DNA of 64,000 nucleotides from PHAA01 sp022706565. Lineage in GTDB: Bacteria; Bacillota; Syntrophomonadia; Syntrophomonadales; Syntrophomonadaceae. The stretch spans positions 685,458 to 749,457 of the forward strand of contig JAXGLD010000001.1 of the NCBI GenBank assembly GCA_040769385.1, read 5' to 3'. Under the pieces are notes generated by a model. That model saw nothing but the letters and a program-made list of their open reading frames with translations. It was not told where the DNA came from and ran no database searches. Below, piece after piece: positions 43,297 to 51,649 of the stretch. The translations under genes were made by a program, and so were the position numbers. Position 1 is the first letter of the stretch. Each line of letters starts with the position of its first letter.

Positions 43297-44601
43297 TTGC
43301 GGATACAAAGAATAAAAGCCGAGAGATTAAACCCCGCGGCATATAATCCTCGCAAAGATTTAAGGCCGGGGGACAAGGAATATGAAAAACTAAAAAGATC
43401 CATTGAGGAATTCGGCTGTGTGGAATTGATCGTTTGGAACAAGCGGACCGGCAACGTGGTGTCAGGCCACCAGCGCCTGAAGATTCTGCTGGAATACGGG
43501 CATACGGAAATCGACTGTGTAGTGGTGGATTTAGACGAGCAGAGGGAAAAGGCCTTAAATATCGCCCTGAACAAAATCCAGGGCGAATGGGACGAGAACA
43601 AGCTGGCGGAAGTGATGGCTGATCTTGACGCCGGAGCCTTTGACGTGTCCCTGACCGGTTTTGACGCCGCAGAGATAGACGAGCTGCTCAATAAGTTTTA
43701 CGCCAAGGATGCGGTGCAGGACGACTTCGATGTGGACCGGGAAAAGGAGCGCATCGAGGCGGAAGGCGCCCTTACCCGGCCGGGGGACATCTGGCTTTTA
43801 GGCAATCACCGTTTGATGTGCGGGGACAGCACATCAGCAGCGGATTTTGAAAGGCTGATGGAAGGCCGGCGCGCCCAGGTGGCGGTTACCTCTCCGCCTT
43901 ACGGGGTAGGCAAGGAATACGAGCAAAAGGGCATTGATCCCTGGCTTGCCACCATGAAGCCGGTAATAAAAAACGTATGCCGGCACGCAAACATAGTCTG
44001 CTGGAACCTGGGCGATCTTTACGCCACCGGGTCCCAGTTTATCGAGCCCACCAGCGTGTACAGCGTCAATATGTTTGCCGATAACGGCTACCGCCCGATC
44101 TGGATCCGCGTCTGGAAGAAGCAGGGCATGAACTTTGGCGTCGGGCCATACCACCTGGTTTCCAACAAGCCGGTGCAGCAGTATGAGTATATCTCCTCCT
44201 TCAGCCAGAACGGCGAGGCCGAGGAATACAACGACCAGGAATATTTGTGGCTGTCCGCTTTTGCCGGGCACAGCTATAAATTTGTAAAACGGCTTACCAA
44301 AGAGGAGCGCAAGAAATGGGGCTACGCCGGCATCTGGGAAATGACAACGGTCAGGGCCAACAAAGAACATCCGGCCATGTTCCCGGTGGAGCTGCCCTGG
44401 CGCTGCATCAAGATGCACAGCGACAAAGGCGGTATTGTTCTGGAGCCCTTTTCCGGCAGCGGCACCACCATTATCGCGGCGGAGCAGACGGAACGCCTCT
44501 GCTACGCCATGGAGCTGTCCCCGGTTTACTGCGATTTGACGGTTAAGCGCTGGGAGGATTTTACTGGAAAGAAAGCGGCAAAAGCGGTCAATACCGTGTG
44601 A
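43297..44601 (+). CDS. ParB-domain DNA methyltransferase 1
   Basis: 434 residues from TTG 43297 (AAAGGTGG upstream). A ParB/Srx-like N-terminus (YNPRKDLRPGDKEYEKLKRSIEEFG, SGHQRLKIL) is fused to a beta-class methyltransferase: TSPPYG (~198) before the SAM motif EPFSGSGTT (~385). TSPPY suggests N4-cytosine or N6-adenine modification. No restriction partner is adjacent. It should protect phage DNA or mark packaging sites. A paralogue lies at 45285 after a toxin-antitoxin pair. Confidence 0.88.
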   Translation: MRIQRIKAERLNPAAYNPRKDLRPGDKEYEKLKRSIEEFGCVELIVWNKRTGNVVSGHQRLKILLEYGHTEIDCVVVDLDEQREKALNIALNKIQGEWDENKLAEVMADLDAGAFDVSLTGFDAAEIDELLNKFYAKDAVQDDFDVDREKERIEAEGALTRPGDIWLLGNHRLMCGDSTSAADFERLMEGRRAQVAVTSPPYGVGKEYEQKGIDPWLATMKPVIKNVCRHANIVCWNLGDLYATGSQFIEPTSVYSVNMFADNGYRPIWIRVWKKQGMNFGVGPYHLVSNKPVQQYEYISSFSQNGEAEEYNDQEYLWLSAFAGHSYKFVKRLTKEERKKWGYAGIWEMTTVRANKEHPAMFPVELPWRCIKMHSDKGGIVLEPFSGSGTTIIAAEQTERLCYAMELSPVYCDLTVKRWEDFTGKKAAKAVNTV

Positions 44602-44623
44602 TAGCGAGAATAAGTAAAATTTT

Positions 44624-44941
44624 TCATTCTATCGTATCTTTCAGAAGATGCGAATATTTCCTTGCTCCGTGTAAAACGCGATACACCAGAACCTTATTAT
44701 CCACGAGGCGGTAAAAGGCTATATAGGAGTCGACAATGACCATGCGAAAATTGAACTTTCTTAAAGAACGATCGAATAAGGGTTTGCCCGAATACGGGAA
44801 ATGTTCCAGCCGCGCTAAAGACGACATTATATGCTCAAGCGCCTCAGCGGCAGCTTGCGGATTATCAGCCATTATATAGTCAAATATTTCGTCCAGGTCT
44901 GAATAGGCTGCAGGTAGTAATTCTACGTCATACTTTTCCAT
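44624..44941 (-). CDS. ParE/RelE-family toxin (pair 2)
   Basis: 105 residues. VELLPAAYSDLDEIFDYIMADNPQAAAEALEHIMSSLARLEHFPYSGKPLFDRSL and FRMVIVDSYIAFYRLVDNKVLVYRVLHGARKY are the ParE/RelE fold elements. The start overlaps the antitoxin by 14 bases. It is on the minus strand between the two methyltransferase genes. Confidence 0.85.
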   Translation of the reverse strand: MEKYDVELLPAAYSDLDEIFDYIMADNPQAAAEALEHIMSSLARLEHFPYSGKPLFDRSLRKFNFRMVIVDSYIAFYRLVDNKVLVYRVLHGARKYSHLLKDTIE

Positions 44942-45197
44942 TAATCTTCTCCTTCAGCCTTTTATGGGCTTCGCTGAGCGGAATGGTAGGCTCTCCAGCA
45001 AGACGCTGTTGTTCGGCAAGCAGGAGTTTTTCGCGCAGGTCAAGCATAGCCTCTCTGCGTTCGAAGGCTTCTATGCTCATAACCACAAGATCGCCTTCAC
45101 CGTTTCGGGTGATATAAATCGGTTCTGCTTTTTCATGGGCAAGCTGGGCAATAACGTTATAGTCATTACGAAGCGTTGTTGAGGACTTAATAATCAT
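44928..45197 (-). CDS. Phd/YefM-family antitoxin (pair 2)
   Basis: 89 residues. SSTTLRNDYNVIAQLAHEKAEPIYITRNGEGDLVVMSIEAFERRE is the Phd/YefM DNA-binding part; the C-terminal helices would neutralise the toxin. On the minus strand, directly repeated ATTCTAA motifs (45218-45224 and 45240-45246) flank a TATAAT box upstream and may be the operator. Confidence 0.85.
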   Translation of the reverse strand: MIIKSSTTLRNDYNVIAQLAHEKAEPIYITRNGEGDLVVMSIEAFERREAMLDLREKLLLAEQQRLAGEPTIPLSEAHKRLKEKINGKV

Positions 45198-45284
45198 AAG
45201 ACAGCCTCCAATAAATTATTCTAAGATTATTATATCCGAATTCTAACAGAATATAAATAGTGAAATTAATGAAGGTGAAGAACC

Positions 45285-46511
45285 GTGAACATTCAAAAAA
45301 TACCCGCTTCCCAAATTAAAGCGGCCAAATATAACCCGCGCAAGGACTTAAAGCCCGGCGATCCGGAATATGAAAAGCTGCGCCGGAGCATCGAGGAATT
45401 CGGCTATGTCGAGCCGGTGATCTGGAACAGGCGTACCGGCAACATCGTCGGCGGACACCAGCGCTATAAAGTATTAATTGCCCTTGGCGTTAAGGAAATT
45501 GACTGTGTGGTTGTCGACCTGGATGATGAGCGGGAAAAGGCGCTGAATGTGGCTTTAAACAAGATCACCGGCGAATTTGACATCCCGATGTTAACTGATC
45601 TGCTAAGGGACTTAAACCAAGATGGTTTTGACGTTTCCCTGACCGGCTTTGACGCGGCGGAATTAGACGCGCTGTTTAGAGATGATGTGCTGGGTGGTAT
45701 CAAGGAGGATGCGTTCGATGAGCCGCCTCCTGAAAACCCCATCTCCCGGCCGGGCGATTTATGGCTGATGGGACCGCATCGCCTGGTTTGTGCGGACAGT
45801 ACCAAAGCGGAGACCTTTACCCTGCTCATGGACGGCCAAAAAGCCGATCTGGTGGTGACCGACCCGCCATATAACGTCGCTTATGAAGGAAACGCCGGTA
45901 CTATCCAAAACGACAATATGGAAAGCGCCAAGTTTCACGCTTTCCTGTTGGCGGCCTACCGCCGCATGTATGAAAACCTGGTGGATGGCGGCAGTATCTA
46001 TGTATTTCACGCTGACCGCGAGACGGTCAACTTCCGGACCGCTTTTACAGAAGCCGGTTTCTTCTGCCACCAGACCTGTATCTGGGTTAAGAATTCACCG
46101 GTGCTGGGCCGGTGCGACTACCAGTACAATCACGAACCCATCCTGGTGGGCTGGAAGCCGACCGCCGGTCATAAATGGTACGCCGACCGCAAACAGCGCA
46201 CTACCTGGAGTTTTGACCGGCCCAGCAAGAGCAAGCATCATCCCACCATGAAGCCGGTGGCTTTAGTGGCTTACCCGATCGTTAACAGCAGCCTGACCAA
46301 CGCTATTGTTTTGGATCCCTTTGGCGGCAGCGGCTCAACCCTCATCGCCTGTGAGCAGACCGGCAGGATTTGCCGCACTGTGGAACTGGACGAGAAGTTC
46401 TGCGATGTTATCGTGAAACGCTACATCGAGTTTAAGGGCTCCGATACCGATGTTTTCCTTATCCGCGGGGTTCAAAAAATACCCTTCAAAAAAGCCCAAA
46501 AGCTCGTGTAA
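45285..46511 (+). CDS. ParB-domain DNA methyltransferase 2 (N6-adenine type)
   Basis: 408 residues from GTG 45285. The ParB-like N-terminus (YNPRKDLKPGDPEYEKLRRSIEEFGYVEPVIWNRRTGNIVGGHQRY) closely matches that of methyltransferase 1. The catalytic part has VTDPPYNVAYEG (~193) and DPFGGSGSTLIACEQTGR (~344), a DPPY-type adenine methyltransferase. The duplicated ParB domain and divergent catalytic motif suggest an old tandem duplication followed by specificity change. Confidence 0.92.
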   Translation: MNIQKIPASQIKAAKYNPRKDLKPGDPEYEKLRRSIEEFGYVEPVIWNRRTGNIVGGHQRYKVLIALGVKEIDCVVVDLDDEREKALNVALNKITGEFDIPMLTDLLRDLNQDGFDVSLTGFDAAELDALFRDDVLGGIKEDAFDEPPPENPISRPGDLWLMGPHRLVCADSTKAETFTLLMDGQKADLVVTDPPYNVAYEGNAGTIQNDNMESAKFHAFLLAAYRRMYENLVDGGSIYVFHADRETVNFRTAFTEAGFFCHQTCIWVKNSPVLGRCDYQYNHEPILVGWKPTAGHKWYADRKQRTTWSFDRPSKSKHHPTMKPVALVAYPIVNSSLTNAIVLDPFGGSGSTLIACEQTGRICRTVELDEKFCDVIVKRYIEFKGSDTDVFLIRGVQKIPFKKAQKLV

Positions 46512-46577
46512 AGGCTTGCTATTACACTGCTTAAGAGCGATGTATATGACTACCAAAACAGAAAGGTGGTCGATCCC

Positions 46578-47252
46578 ATGGAGATTAAATTTGACGCTAC
46601 CGGCGCAAGGCGCAGAGAGCTGGCCATGACAATCGGTGAGATTCTGGGTATCACTCCGCAATACCAGGGAGTCCCGACCTTTGCCTACGTAATCGGCAAA
46701 TTTACCGTAAGCAAAGACGGCGCCCTTTGTTTCCATGAAGAAAACGGCGGCGCACAGATTGATGAACTGTTAAACGAGCTTGATAAGCGCGGGTTTCAGT
46801 TAGAAGCGCCGGACGAGTTGGTTATCGAGCTGCCCCGGGAAGGCTTCAGCGAAACCGCTGTAGAAAATCTCAAGCGGCTGGTTAAGAGCAAGGAAACCCT
46901 TATCAAGAAAGCCCTGGGCGCTGACCGGCTGCCGATTGAACAGACCGGGGATAAGCTGCGTTTCCCCTGGTTCTCCGGCAGCCTTACCGCGGAAGAAGTC
47001 AACGCCTACGCCCGCTTCATCGGTGCGCTCTGCGCCATGGCCAAGAACCAGCATCGGGTAACCGCCACCGAAAAGGCTTATGACAACGAAAAATACGCCT
47101 TTCGCTGCTTCCTGCTGCGCCTGGGCTTTATCGGGCCGGAGTACAAAGAGGAACGCAAGGTTCTGCTCTCCAGGCTAACCGGCAGCGCCGCTTTCAAAAA
47201 CGGTATGCGCAGCCCAGAGGAGGGACCGAAGCATGAAACAGATCCATCCTGA
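46578..47252 (+). CDS. Phage protein of the 'virulence-related' family
   Basis: 224 residues from ATG 46578 (AAAGGTGG nine bases upstream). IKFDATGARRRELAMTIGEILGITPQYQGVPTFAYVIGKFTVSKDGAL is characteristic of a conserved family often labelled 'virulence-related' in Clostridial prophages; the C-terminal half (WFSGSLTAEEVNAYARFIGALCAMAKNQHRVTATEK) is helical. The biochemical role is unknown, and the name does not imply virulence here. It lies between the methyltransferases and the large terminase. Confidence 0.75.
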   Translation: MEIKFDATGARRRELAMTIGEILGITPQYQGVPTFAYVIGKFTVSKDGALCFHEENGGAQIDELLNELDKRGFQLEAPDELVIELPREGFSETAVENLKRLVKSKETLIKKALGADRLPIEQTGDKLRFPWFSGSLTAEEVNAYARFIGALCAMAKNQHRVTATEKAYDNEKYAFRCFLLRLGFIGPEYKEERKVLLSRLTGSAAFKNGMRSPEEGPKHETDPS

Positions 47253-47325
47253 TAAGAAGGCGCCTATTCTTTTCGGTGAATTTGCGAGGCTGAATTTTCC
47301 GGCAAGGCGGGAACGCAGTGGCTAA
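47233..47325 (+). CDS. Small 30-residue ORF overlapping the large terminase start
   Basis: ATG 47233, after GGAGGGACCG, to TAA 47325. The peptide starts MKQIHPDKKAPILFGEF and is basic. It overlaps the end of the preceding gene and the terminase start by several bases, so it may serve translational coupling. No family is recognised. Confidence 0.4.
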   Translation: MKQIHPDKKAPILFGEFARLNFPARRERSG

Positions 47326-48925
47326 AACAAAGAACAAGAAATTCTATCCAACCAGGTTTATGCTTACCGATTCCCGTTACGATAGAGAGCGGGCCGACCA
47401 TGCCGTCGCTTTTATAGAAAATCTCAAACACACCAAAGGGGTTTGGGCTGGGCAGCCGTTTTACCTGCTCGATTGGCAGGAGGAGTTGATCAGAAATGTT
47501 TTCGGCGTAATCAAAAAAAATGGGTATCGCCAGTTCAATACCGTATTTATCGAAGTGCCGAAAAAGAGCGGAAAGTCGGAACTCGCAGCCGCAGTCGCCC
47601 TGTATATGCTTTGCGCCGATGGGGAGCAGAGCGCCGAGATATACGGCTGCGCCACCGACAGGCAGCAGGCAGGAATCGTGTTTTCCGTGGCTCTGGACAT
47701 GATACTCCAATGCCCGGCCTTGAAGAAAAGGATAAAGATTGTGGAATCGCAGAAGCGGATAATCTATGAGCCGACCCGCAGTATTTACCAGGTTTTGTCG
47801 TCGGAGGTTGCTTCAAAATACGGATATAATGTGCATGCTTGCATATTCGACGAGCTTTTGGGGCAACCGAATCGGAAGCTCTACGATGTCATGACTAAAG
47901 GGTCAGGAGCGGCGAGAAAACAGCCGCTCAACTTTGTCATCACTACCGCCGGATCAGATAAAAACAGCATTTGCTATGAGGTGCACAGCAAAGCAAAGGA
48001 TATTCTTGAGGGCAGGAAGGTTGACCCGACCTTCTATCCTGTAGTATACAGTGCGCCTGAAGACGCGGACTGGACGGATCCTCAGGTGTGGAGAGCGGCG
48101 AACCCGTCTTTGGGCGTAACGGTGGATGAAGAATACCTGCGGCTTGCCTGCGAGAGTGCGAAACAGAACCCTGCCGAAGAAATGCTGTTCAGGCAGTTTT
48201 TCTTATGTCAGTGGACTCCTGCCGCGGTGCGCTGGATGTCAATGGAGAAGTGGGACAGGTGCGCTTTCCCGGTTGATGCGGAAAGTTTGCGCGGGAGGAT
48301 CTGTTACGGAGGGCTTGACCTGTCCAGCACTACCGATATTACAGCTTTTGTGTTGGTTTTTCCCCCGGTTGACGAGGATGATAAGTTTCATATACTTCCC
48401 TACTTCTGGATACCGGAAGAAAACCTGGATCTGCGGGTTCGGCGCGATCATGTCCCTTATGATATCTGGAAGCAACAAGGATATCTGAAAACAACTGAGG
48501 GCAACGTGGTGCATTACGGATTTATCGAAGCCTTTATTGAGGAGCTGGGTACCCAATACAACATCCGGGAAATCGCCTTTGACCGCTGGGGAGCAGTGCA
48601 GATGACTCAGAACTTGGAAGGTCTAGGTTTTACGGTGGTACCGTTTGGCCAGGGCTATAAGGATATGTCGCCCCCGACTAAAGAATTGATGAAGCTGACC
48701 TTGGAAGAAAAGCTTGCCCATGGGGGCCAGCCAGTTTTGCGCTGGATGATGGATAATATCTTTATCCGTACTGACCAGGCTGGAAATATCAAACCGGACA
48801 AAGAAAAGAGTACTGAGCGAATTGACGGCGCGGTAGCTTTGATTATGGCATTGGACAGGGCGCTTAGAAATCTAGGAATTACAGGCGCTTCTGTCTATGA
48901 CGAAAGAGGATTGCTGATTTTATGA
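47318..48925 (+). CDS. Terminase large subunit
   Basis: 535 residues from GTG 47318 (AAGGCGG upstream). The ATPase has EVPKKSGKSELAAAVALYML (Walker A, ~75-95) and HACIFDELLGQ (Walker B); the nuclease has YGGLDLSSTTDITAF and ERIDGAVALIMALDRA. It pumps and cuts DNA at the portal. HK97/P27-associated family. The following toxin-antitoxin unit separates it from the portal gene, which normally follows directly. Confidence 0.95.
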   Translation: MAKTKNKKFYPTRFMLTDSRYDRERADHAVAFIENLKHTKGVWAGQPFYLLDWQEELIRNVFGVIKKNGYRQFNTVFIEVPKKSGKSELAAAVALYMLCADGEQSAEIYGCATDRQQAGIVFSVALDMILQCPALKKRIKIVESQKRIIYEPTRSIYQVLSSEVASKYGYNVHACIFDELLGQPNRKLYDVMTKGSGAARKQPLNFVITTAGSDKNSICYEVHSKAKDILEGRKVDPTFYPVVYSAPEDADWTDPQVWRAANPSLGVTVDEEYLRLACESAKQNPAEEMLFRQFFLCQWTPAAVRWMSMEKWDRCAFPVDAESLRGRICYGGLDLSSTTDITAFVLVFPPVDEDDKFHILPYFWIPEENLDLRVRRDHVPYDIWKQQGYLKTTEGNVVHYGFIEAFIEELGTQYNIREIAFDRWGAVQMTQNLEGLGFTVVPFGQGYKDMSPPTKELMKLTLEEKLAHGGQPVLRWMMDNIFIRTDQAGNIKPDKEKSTERIDGAVALIMALDRALRNLGITGASVYDERGLLIL

Positions 48926-48953
48926 AATTTTAGTTCGCCTTGCACTATGTACA

Positions 48954-48981
48954 TAATTATGCTATTATTATGGCATAATTA
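48954..48981. promoter_or_regulatory. Inverted-repeat operator of toxin-antitoxin pair 3
   Basis: TAATTATGC (48954-48962) and GCATAATTA (48973-48981) form a perfect 9-bp inverted repeat with a 10-base spacer containing a TATTAT box, 17 bp before the antitoxin start. It is a likely autoregulatory operator/promoter. Confidence 0.65.
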
Positions 48982-48997
48982 ACGCGAGGTGATTGTA

Positions 48998-49258
48998 ATG
49001 CCGCAAATAAGACCAATAACGGACTTACGCAATACCAACGAGATATCAGAATTATGCCACAGTAAAGACGAACCGATATTTATCACCAAGAATGGATATG
49101 GCGACCTGGTAGTAATGAGCATCGAAACCTACGAGCGTGAGATGGCTCTGGCCGATGTGTACAAAAAAACGGCTGTGGCAGAAAAACAAGTTCAAGACGG
49201 TGAATTGTTAGATGGGCAGGAAGTGCTTGCCAAGCTGAGGACAAAATATGGAAGATAG
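48998..49258 (+). CDS. Phd/YefM-family antitoxin (pair 3)
   Basis: 86 residues from ATG 48998 (GAGGTG upstream). ITDLRNTNEISELCHSKDEPIFITKNGYGDLVVMSIETYERE is a Phd-type DNA-binding domain; the C-terminus (VAEKQVQDGELLDGQEVLAKLRTKY) caps the toxin. It shares the same fold and spacing as the antitoxin of pair 2 but is on the plus strand. It overlaps the toxin gene by 11 bases. Confidence 0.88.
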   Translation: MPQIRPITDLRNTNEISELCHSKDEPIFITKNGYGDLVVMSIETYEREMALADVYKKTAVAEKQVQDGELLDGQEVLAKLRTKYGR

Positions 49259-49565
49259 ATATCAGCTTAAAATAACACCGGCCGCCGCGCATGATTTGGA
49301 TGAGATTTATTATTACATTACCAACAACCTGGTTGCACCACAAGCCGCAGATAATCTCCTGGATGATATTGAAAAGGCGATTCTATCCTTATGCGACTTC
49401 CCCTATCGCTGTCAATACTCGCAAAATGAGGTGCTGAGGCATAAAGGATATCGTAGGCTGGTCGTTCATAAATATGTGGTGCTTTACTCTGTTGATGAAA
49501 AGAATAAAACTGTGATCGTTATGCGTGTATTTTACGGGGCAATGGATTATGAAAAATATGTGTAG
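49248..49565 (+). CDS. RelE/ParE-family toxin (pair 3)
   Basis: 105 residues. LKITPAAAHDLDEIYYYITNNLVAPQAADNLLDDIEKAILSLCDFPYRCQYSQNEVLRHKGYRRLVVHKYVVLYSVDEKNKTVIVMRVFYGAMDY is a full ParE/RelE fold. It is coupled to the antitoxin and is followed by its own terminator, so the pair is an independent unit inside the packaging operon. Confidence 0.88.
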   Translation: MEDRYQLKITPAAAHDLDEIYYYITNNLVAPQAADNLLDDIEKAILSLCDFPYRCQYSQNEVLRHKGYRRLVVHKYVVLYSVDEKNKTVIVMRVFYGAMDYEKYV

Positions 49566-49653
49566 GAGCTTTTAGCGCCTAAGCTATTTGTCGCGCGCAT
49601 ATTACTGTGTCGGGATTATGCGAATTTACATTTAAAAGAATATTGTCTGTACC

Positions 49654-49683
49654 AAAGCATCTGCTGAAAAGAGGTGCTTTTTT
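49654..49683 (+). terminator. Terminator of toxin-antitoxin pair 3
   Basis: AAAGCATCT (49654-49662) pairs with AGGTGCTTT (49672-49680), one T-G pair, with a T run. It lies just before the portal gene ribosome site. Confidence 0.7.
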
Positions 49684-49708
49684 CATTCCATTTTGCGGGA
49701 GGAATGAA

Positions 49709-51004
49709 ATGAAAATTCCGTTAATATCAAGATTTATGCGGTCAAGAGCCAGTCCGTCAAACAGCCTGTATGGCACCACATACAGCTTTTTCTTCGGCGG
49801 CACCGCCAGCGGCAAAACCGTCAATGAAAGAACCGCCATGCAGACCACCGCCGTATATGCCTGCGTCAGGATCCTGGCGGAGACCATAGCCAGCCTGCCG
49901 CTTCACATATACCAATATACAGACAGAGGCAAGGAAAAAGCCATAGACCACCAGCTGTATTACCTGCTCCACGACGAGCCTAACCCGGAGATGACTTCAT
50001 TTGTGTTCAGAGAAACACTCATGAGTCATCTTTTATTATGGGGCAACGCCTACGCCCAGATTATCAGGGACGGGCGGGGCAAGGTGCTGGCCCTTTATCC
50101 CCTGCTGCCCGACCGGATGACGGTGGATCGGACCACTGACGGGCGGCTCTTTTACGAGTACCGAAGGGACGCCGGGTATGTGATCTTAAGGCCGGAGGAT
50201 GTCCTGCATATTCCCGGGCTGGGCTTTGACGGCCTGGTGGGCTACTCCCCTATCGCCATGGCCAAGAACGCCATCGGCATGGCCATCGCCACCGAAGAAT
50301 ACGGGGGTAAATTCTTTGCCAACGGAGCCAGTCCGGGCGGAGTTTTAGAGCATCCCGGGGTAGTCAAAGACCCGGCCCGAATCCGAGAAAGCTGGAACGC
50401 GGTCTACCAGGGCAGCGGCAACGCCCACCGGGTAGCGGTTCTGGAAGAGGGCATGAAGTTTCAGCCCATCGGCATACCGCCGGAACAGGCGCAGTTTTTG
50501 GAGACACGAAAATTCCAGCTCAATGAGATCGCCCGGATTTTTAGAATACCGCCCCACATGATCGGCGACCTGGACAAGTCCAGCTTTTCCAATATCGAGC
50601 AGCAGAGTCTGGAGTTTGTGAAATACACCTTGGACCCCTGGGTGGTGCGCTGGGAGCAGGCTATGCAAAGGGCGCTCTTATCGCCATCGGAAAAGCGGCA
50701 GTTCTTCATCAAATTCAACGTGGACGGGCTGCTCAGAGGCGACTATCAGAGCCGGATGAACGGCTACGCCATCGGCCGCCAGAACGGCTGGATGTCAGCC
50801 AATGACATTCGTGAGTTGGAGAATTTAAACCGGATCCCGGAGGAATTGGGCGGCGATTTGTACCTCATCAACGGCAACATGACCAAACTGGCCGACGCCG
50901 GCGTCTTTGCCCTTAAAAATACAGCCGGAAAGGAGGTCAAAAACCTTGAAGAAAAAATTCTGGAACTGGGTCAAGAACCAGGAAGGCCGGACCCTCTACC
51001 TTGA
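49709..51004 (+). CDS. Phage portal protein (HK97 family)
   Basis: 431 residues from ATG 49709 (GGGAGG six bases upstream). AVYACVRILAETIASLPLHIYQY, HLLLWGNAYAQIIRDGRGKV, DVLHIPGLGFDGLVGYSPI and QLNEIARIFRIPPHMIGDLDKSSFSNIEQQS are HK97 portal signatures. It forms the dodecameric DNA gate at one capsid vertex. The upstream frame from 49607 lies over the toxin-antitoxin terminator. The protease gene starts inside its last 59 bases. Confidence 0.95.
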   Translation: MKIPLISRFMRSRASPSNSLYGTTYSFFFGGTASGKTVNERTAMQTTAVYACVRILAETIASLPLHIYQYTDRGKEKAIDHQLYYLLHDEPNPEMTSFVFRETLMSHLLLWGNAYAQIIRDGRGKVLALYPLLPDRMTVDRTTDGRLFYEYRRDAGYVILRPEDVLHIPGLGFDGLVGYSPIAMAKNAIGMAIATEEYGGKFFANGASPGGVLEHPGVVKDPARIRESWNAVYQGSGNAHRVAVLEEGMKFQPIGIPPEQAQFLETRKFQLNEIARIFRIPPHMIGDLDKSSFSNIEQQSLEFVKYTLDPWVVRWEQAMQRALLSPSEKRQFFIKFNVDGLLRGDYQSRMNGYAIGRQNGWMSANDIRELENLNRIPEELGGDLYLINGNMTKLADAGVFALKNTAGKEVKNLEEKILELGQEPGRPDPLP

Positions 51005-51635
51005 CGGGGCCATAGCCGAGGAGACCTGGTTCGGCGACGAGATAACCCCTAAACAATTTAAAACCGAGCTATTCAGTGAAAGCGGTGACATCACCGTCTG
51101 GATCAACTCCCCGGGCGGTGATGTTTTTGCGGCCAGCCAGATCTACAACCTGCTGATGGATTACCCGGGCAAAGTCACCGTAAAAATCGACGGGATAGCG
51201 GCCAGCGCCGCCTCGGTTATTGCCATGGCGGGAAGTGAAGTCTTGATGTCTCCAGTCTCCATGATGATGATCCATAATCCCGTGACCATAGCCTATGGCG
51301 ACGCGGAGGAGATGGAAAAGGCCATCGCCATGTTAAGCGAGGTCAAGGAAAGCATCATCAACGCCTATGAGTTGAAAACCGGGCTTTCCCGAGCCAAAAT
51401 CTCCCATCTCATGGACGCGGAGAGCTGGTTTAACGCCAAAAAAGCGGTGGAGATGGGCTTTGCCGACCAGATCATGTTTATGCCGGAGAGCGACGCCGCC
51501 CCGGCCAGCGAGGGAGCCATCTTCAGCAAAATGGCGGCGGTCAACTCGCTTCTAGCCAAACTGCCGCACAAGGAAAAACAAAGCAAAACAGACATTGCCG
51601 CACTGGAAAAGAGGCTTAGCCTCTTAAAATTTTAG
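50946..51635 (+). CDS. Prohead protease (ClpP-like)
   Basis: 229 residues from TTG 50946 (GGAAAGGAGG eight bases upstream). LYLDGAIAEETWFGDEITPKQFK, WINSPGGDVFAASQIYNLL, IDGIAASAASVIAMAGSEV (catalytic Ser) and SPVSMMMIHNPVTIAYG (His) are those of S14/ClpP-type prohead proteases. It cleaves scaffold and capsid precursor during head maturation. It overlaps the portal gene by 59 bases. Confidence 0.92.
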   Translation: MKKKFWNWVKNQEGRTLYLDGAIAEETWFGDEITPKQFKTELFSESGDITVWINSPGGDVFAASQIYNLLMDYPGKVTVKIDGIAASAASVIAMAGSEVLMSPVSMMMIHNPVTIAYGDAEEMEKAIAMLSEVKESIINAYELKTGLSRAKISHLMDAESWFNAKKAVEMGFADQIMFMPESDAAPASEGAIFSKMAAVNSLLAKLPHKEKQSKTDIAALEKRLSLLKF

Positions 51636-51649
51636 GGAGGGATTTATAA

